Part shown: positions 62,800-64,000 of the stretch, piece after piece
Numbering within the stretch: the first letter of the stretch is position 1
Layout: each line of letters begins with the position of its first letter
From: Treponema sp.
GTDB lineage: Bacteria > Spirochaetota > Spirochaetia > Treponematales > Treponemataceae
DNA: 64,000 nucleotides
Direction: 5' to 3'
NCBI GenBank assembly: GCA_017549025.1
Contig: JAFYWB010000046.1
Location: 33,500-97,499, forward strand
Notes under the pieces: generated by a model
What the model saw: the letters and a program-made list of their open reading frames with translations, nothing else
Database searches by the model: none
What the model was told of the DNA's origin: nothing
Position numbers and translations under genes: made by a program

Positions 62800-63735
62800 A
62801 TGGAAATGCTGATTCAGCTGGCACTTTTGGCTGTGGGCTTTGTGCTTTTGGTAAAGGGTGCTGATTGGTTTGTTGATGGAGCTGCTAGTGTGGCGGCAAA
62901 GCTTGGAATTCCCCAGCTGGTAATTGGTCTTACCATTGTGGCCATGGGAACAAGTGCCCCAGAAGCCGCCGTTAGCTTGACTGCGGCCTTCCACGGTAAT
63001 GCAGATATTACCATCGGCAATGTGGTGGGAAGTAACATCTTGAATGTGCTGATTATTCTGGGGTTGGCGGCAGTGATTTGTCCCATGGCGGTGGCAAAGC
63101 TTACTACCTTTGTGGATATTCCCGTAACCTTTGGAATCAGTCTCCTGCTTTTGGTGTTGGGACTTGATGGAAGCATTAGCCGCCTAGATGCAGCTGTTTT
63201 GCTGACAGTGTTCGTCGGATATTTGAGCTACCTGTTTTTCATGACAAAGAAAGGCTTGATTTCGGGAGAAAGCGAGGATGAGGTGGCCCAAATTCAGTCG
63301 GTACCCAAGGCTCTGTTGTTCACGGCTATTGGTCTTGCTTTGATTATTGTGGGAAGTAGCTTTGCGGTGGATGCTGCTAGTGCCATTGCAAAGATGCTAG
63401 GCTTAAGCGAGCGGTTCATCGGCTTGACCATTGTGGCTCTGGGAACATCTTTGCCAGAATTATTCACCTCAGTGGCTGCTGCTATGAAGAAGAATCCAGA
63501 TATGGCCATTGGTAACATTGTTGGAAGCAACATCTTTAATATTTTGTTTATTGTAGGCTTGTCTGGTATGGTAATTCCCGTTCCCTTTGCCTCTGCCTTC
63601 CGCTTTGATACGTTAGTGGCTGCTGCAACTATGCTCTTGTTGTTCCTGCTGTCTTTACCTAAGCGTCGTCTGGGAAGAATTGCCGGCGTGATTTTGCTGG
63701 CTGGCTACGGAGCCTATTTCCTTCAGATTTTGTAA
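62800..63735 (+). CDS. calcium/sodium antiporter (CaCA family)
   Basis: Inner-membrane Na+/Ca2+ exchanger of the YrbG type. Two inverted halves of about five helices, each with the signature: IVAMGTSAPEAAVS (alpha-1, about residue 45) followed by GNVVGSNILNVL, and IVALGTSLPELFTS (alpha-2) followed by GNIVGSNIFNIL. The ion-binding Glu residues are present in both. 311 residues. AAAGGAG five bases before the ATG fixes the start; an earlier GTG overlaps that site. Confidence 0.92.
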   Translation: MEMLIQLALLAVGFVLLVKGADWFVDGAASVAAKLGIPQLVIGLTIVAMGTSAPEAAVSLTAAFHGNADITIGNVVGSNILNVLIILGLAAVICPMAVAKLTTFVDIPVTFGISLLLLVLGLDGSISRLDAAVLLTVFVGYLSYLFFMTKKGLISGESEDEVAQIQSVPKALLFTAIGLALIIVGSSFAVDAASAIAKMLGLSERFIGLTIVALGTSLPELFTSVAAAMKKNPDMAIGNIVGSNIFNILFIVGLSGMVIPVPFASAFRFDTLVAAATMLLLFLLSLPKRRLGRIAGVILLAGYGAYFLQIL

Positions 63736-63745
63736 ATAAAAAAAC

Positions 63746-63787
63746 GCCACTAGTAGACATTTCACTGTCTGCTGGTGGCCTTTGTGT
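63746..63787. terminator. bidirectional terminator
   Basis: GCCACTAGTAGAC and GTCTGCTGGTGGC pair over 13 positions (two G-U) with an 8-base loop, flanked by A7 before and CTTTGTGTTT after, between two convergent genes. Confidence 0.7.
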
Positions 63788-63804
63788 TTATTAAAATCCG
63801 TTAT

Positions 63805-64000
63805 TTAGGCTGCTGTCTTGTAGTCTATAACGGAGATTTCAGTTACTGTGTTTTTGAGCGTGTCCACAATCTTTTCCAATCTTTTTGCTACCTCATTTGA
63901 ATAAGAAATTTCTCCACATTGAGAACATTGGGAACAAGGTACATTCTTCACGATGATGATGCAGTTGCCAAGATCAACCATAAAGGTTGTAGTACTGGAA
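63805..64000 (-). CDS. YgiT/MqsA-type zinc-finger protein, cut by the window edge
   Basis: The last 65 codons of a minus-strand gene. They read FMVDLGNCIIIVKNVP, then CSQCSQCGE with the CxxC Zn ligands, SYSNEVAKRLEKI and a tail ending VIDYKTAA. This matches the N-terminal zinc-ribbon part of MqsA-like antitoxins (YgiT-type). The short tail lacks the helix-turn-helix of full MqsA, so it is the zinc-ribbon-only type. Its partner, usually a DUF4258 or MqsR-like toxin, would lie to the right, outside the window. Confidence 0.7.
   Translation of the reverse strand, partial: SSTTTFMVDLGNCIIIVKNVPCSQCSQCGEISYSNEVAKRLEKIVDTLKNTVTEISVIDYKTAA

Overview
The window is the replication-origin region of a spirochaete chromosome, most likely a host-associated (gut or rumen type) Treponema. 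Grounds: dnaA-dnaN-recF-DUF721-rpmH-rnpA-yidD-yidC-jag in one run with gyrB-gyrA divergent beside it; a chemotaxis operon with CheD, a STAS protein and a ParA/MinD-like ATPase; many small lipoproteins; beta-helix lipoproteins with repeated 'MNGGxIxxN' motifs; and moderately AT-rich DNA. The species call is inference from protein flavour, not from a marker gene.

Layout. 1-8.9 kb: metabolic genes (mtnN cut by the left edge, birA, a DUF362 ferredoxin-like protein, pfkA, an FMN alpha-hydroxy-acid dehydrogenase, pyrE, rocF, a secreted unknown, argA). 8.98-9.10 kb: three parS centromere sites. 9.2-13.6 kb: gyrA and gyrB. 13.7-21.5 kb: dnaA to jag, with a likely oriC between dnaA and dnaN. 21.6-26.6 kb: envelope genes (secreted unknown, cyclophilin-FKBP fusion lipoprotein, OmpA-like protein, SpoU methyltransferase, PAP2 phosphatase). 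26.6-30.1 kb: an Rrf2/IscR-like regulator and a two-gene 1,3-diaminopropane pathway (dat-ddc). 30.3-40.2 kb: chemotaxis genes. 40.3-41.3 kb: a second FMN dehydrogenase. 41.5-47.35 kb: a sialoglycan locus (phase-variable outer-membrane barrel, sialidase lipoprotein, unknown lipoprotein, SGNH esterase lipoprotein). 47.4-53.0 kb: carA and a carB-dapF fusion. 53.1-57.7 kb: three tandem paralogous surface lipoproteins, each with its own promoter and near-identical terminator. 57.7-62.7 kb: GNAT acetyltransferase, a second barrel + sialidase pair on the minus strand, and a fourth surface lipoprotein. 62.8-64 kb: Na+/Ca2+ antiporter and the cut end of a YgiT/MqsA-type zinc-finger gene.

Most unusual signals. 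(1) The carbamoyl-phosphate synthetase: the small subunit has lost Cys, His and Glu of its glutaminase triad (Gly310, Tyr394, Lys396), and the large subunit is fused in frame to a diaminopimelate epimerase domain that itself has Ala where the first catalytic Cys should be. (2) Two paralogous outer-membrane barrel genes, each co-transcribed with a sialidase, both carry a ten-G tract at the same point just after the signal peptide; one base more or less stops translation within about 20 codons. A third paralogous surface gene has nine Gs against its start codon. This looks like a phase-variable surface system for host sialoglycans, with related promoter-operator regions at the two loci. (3) Several genes (dnaA, argA, pyrE, a cheW) have a -10 box only 6-7 nt before the start codon and no ribosome-binding site, so they are probably leaderless.

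No gene-free stretch exceeds about 260 bases. The larger gaps hold parS, oriC, promoters, operators and terminators, which are listed. I saw no rRNA, tRNA, CRISPR array or insertion sequence.
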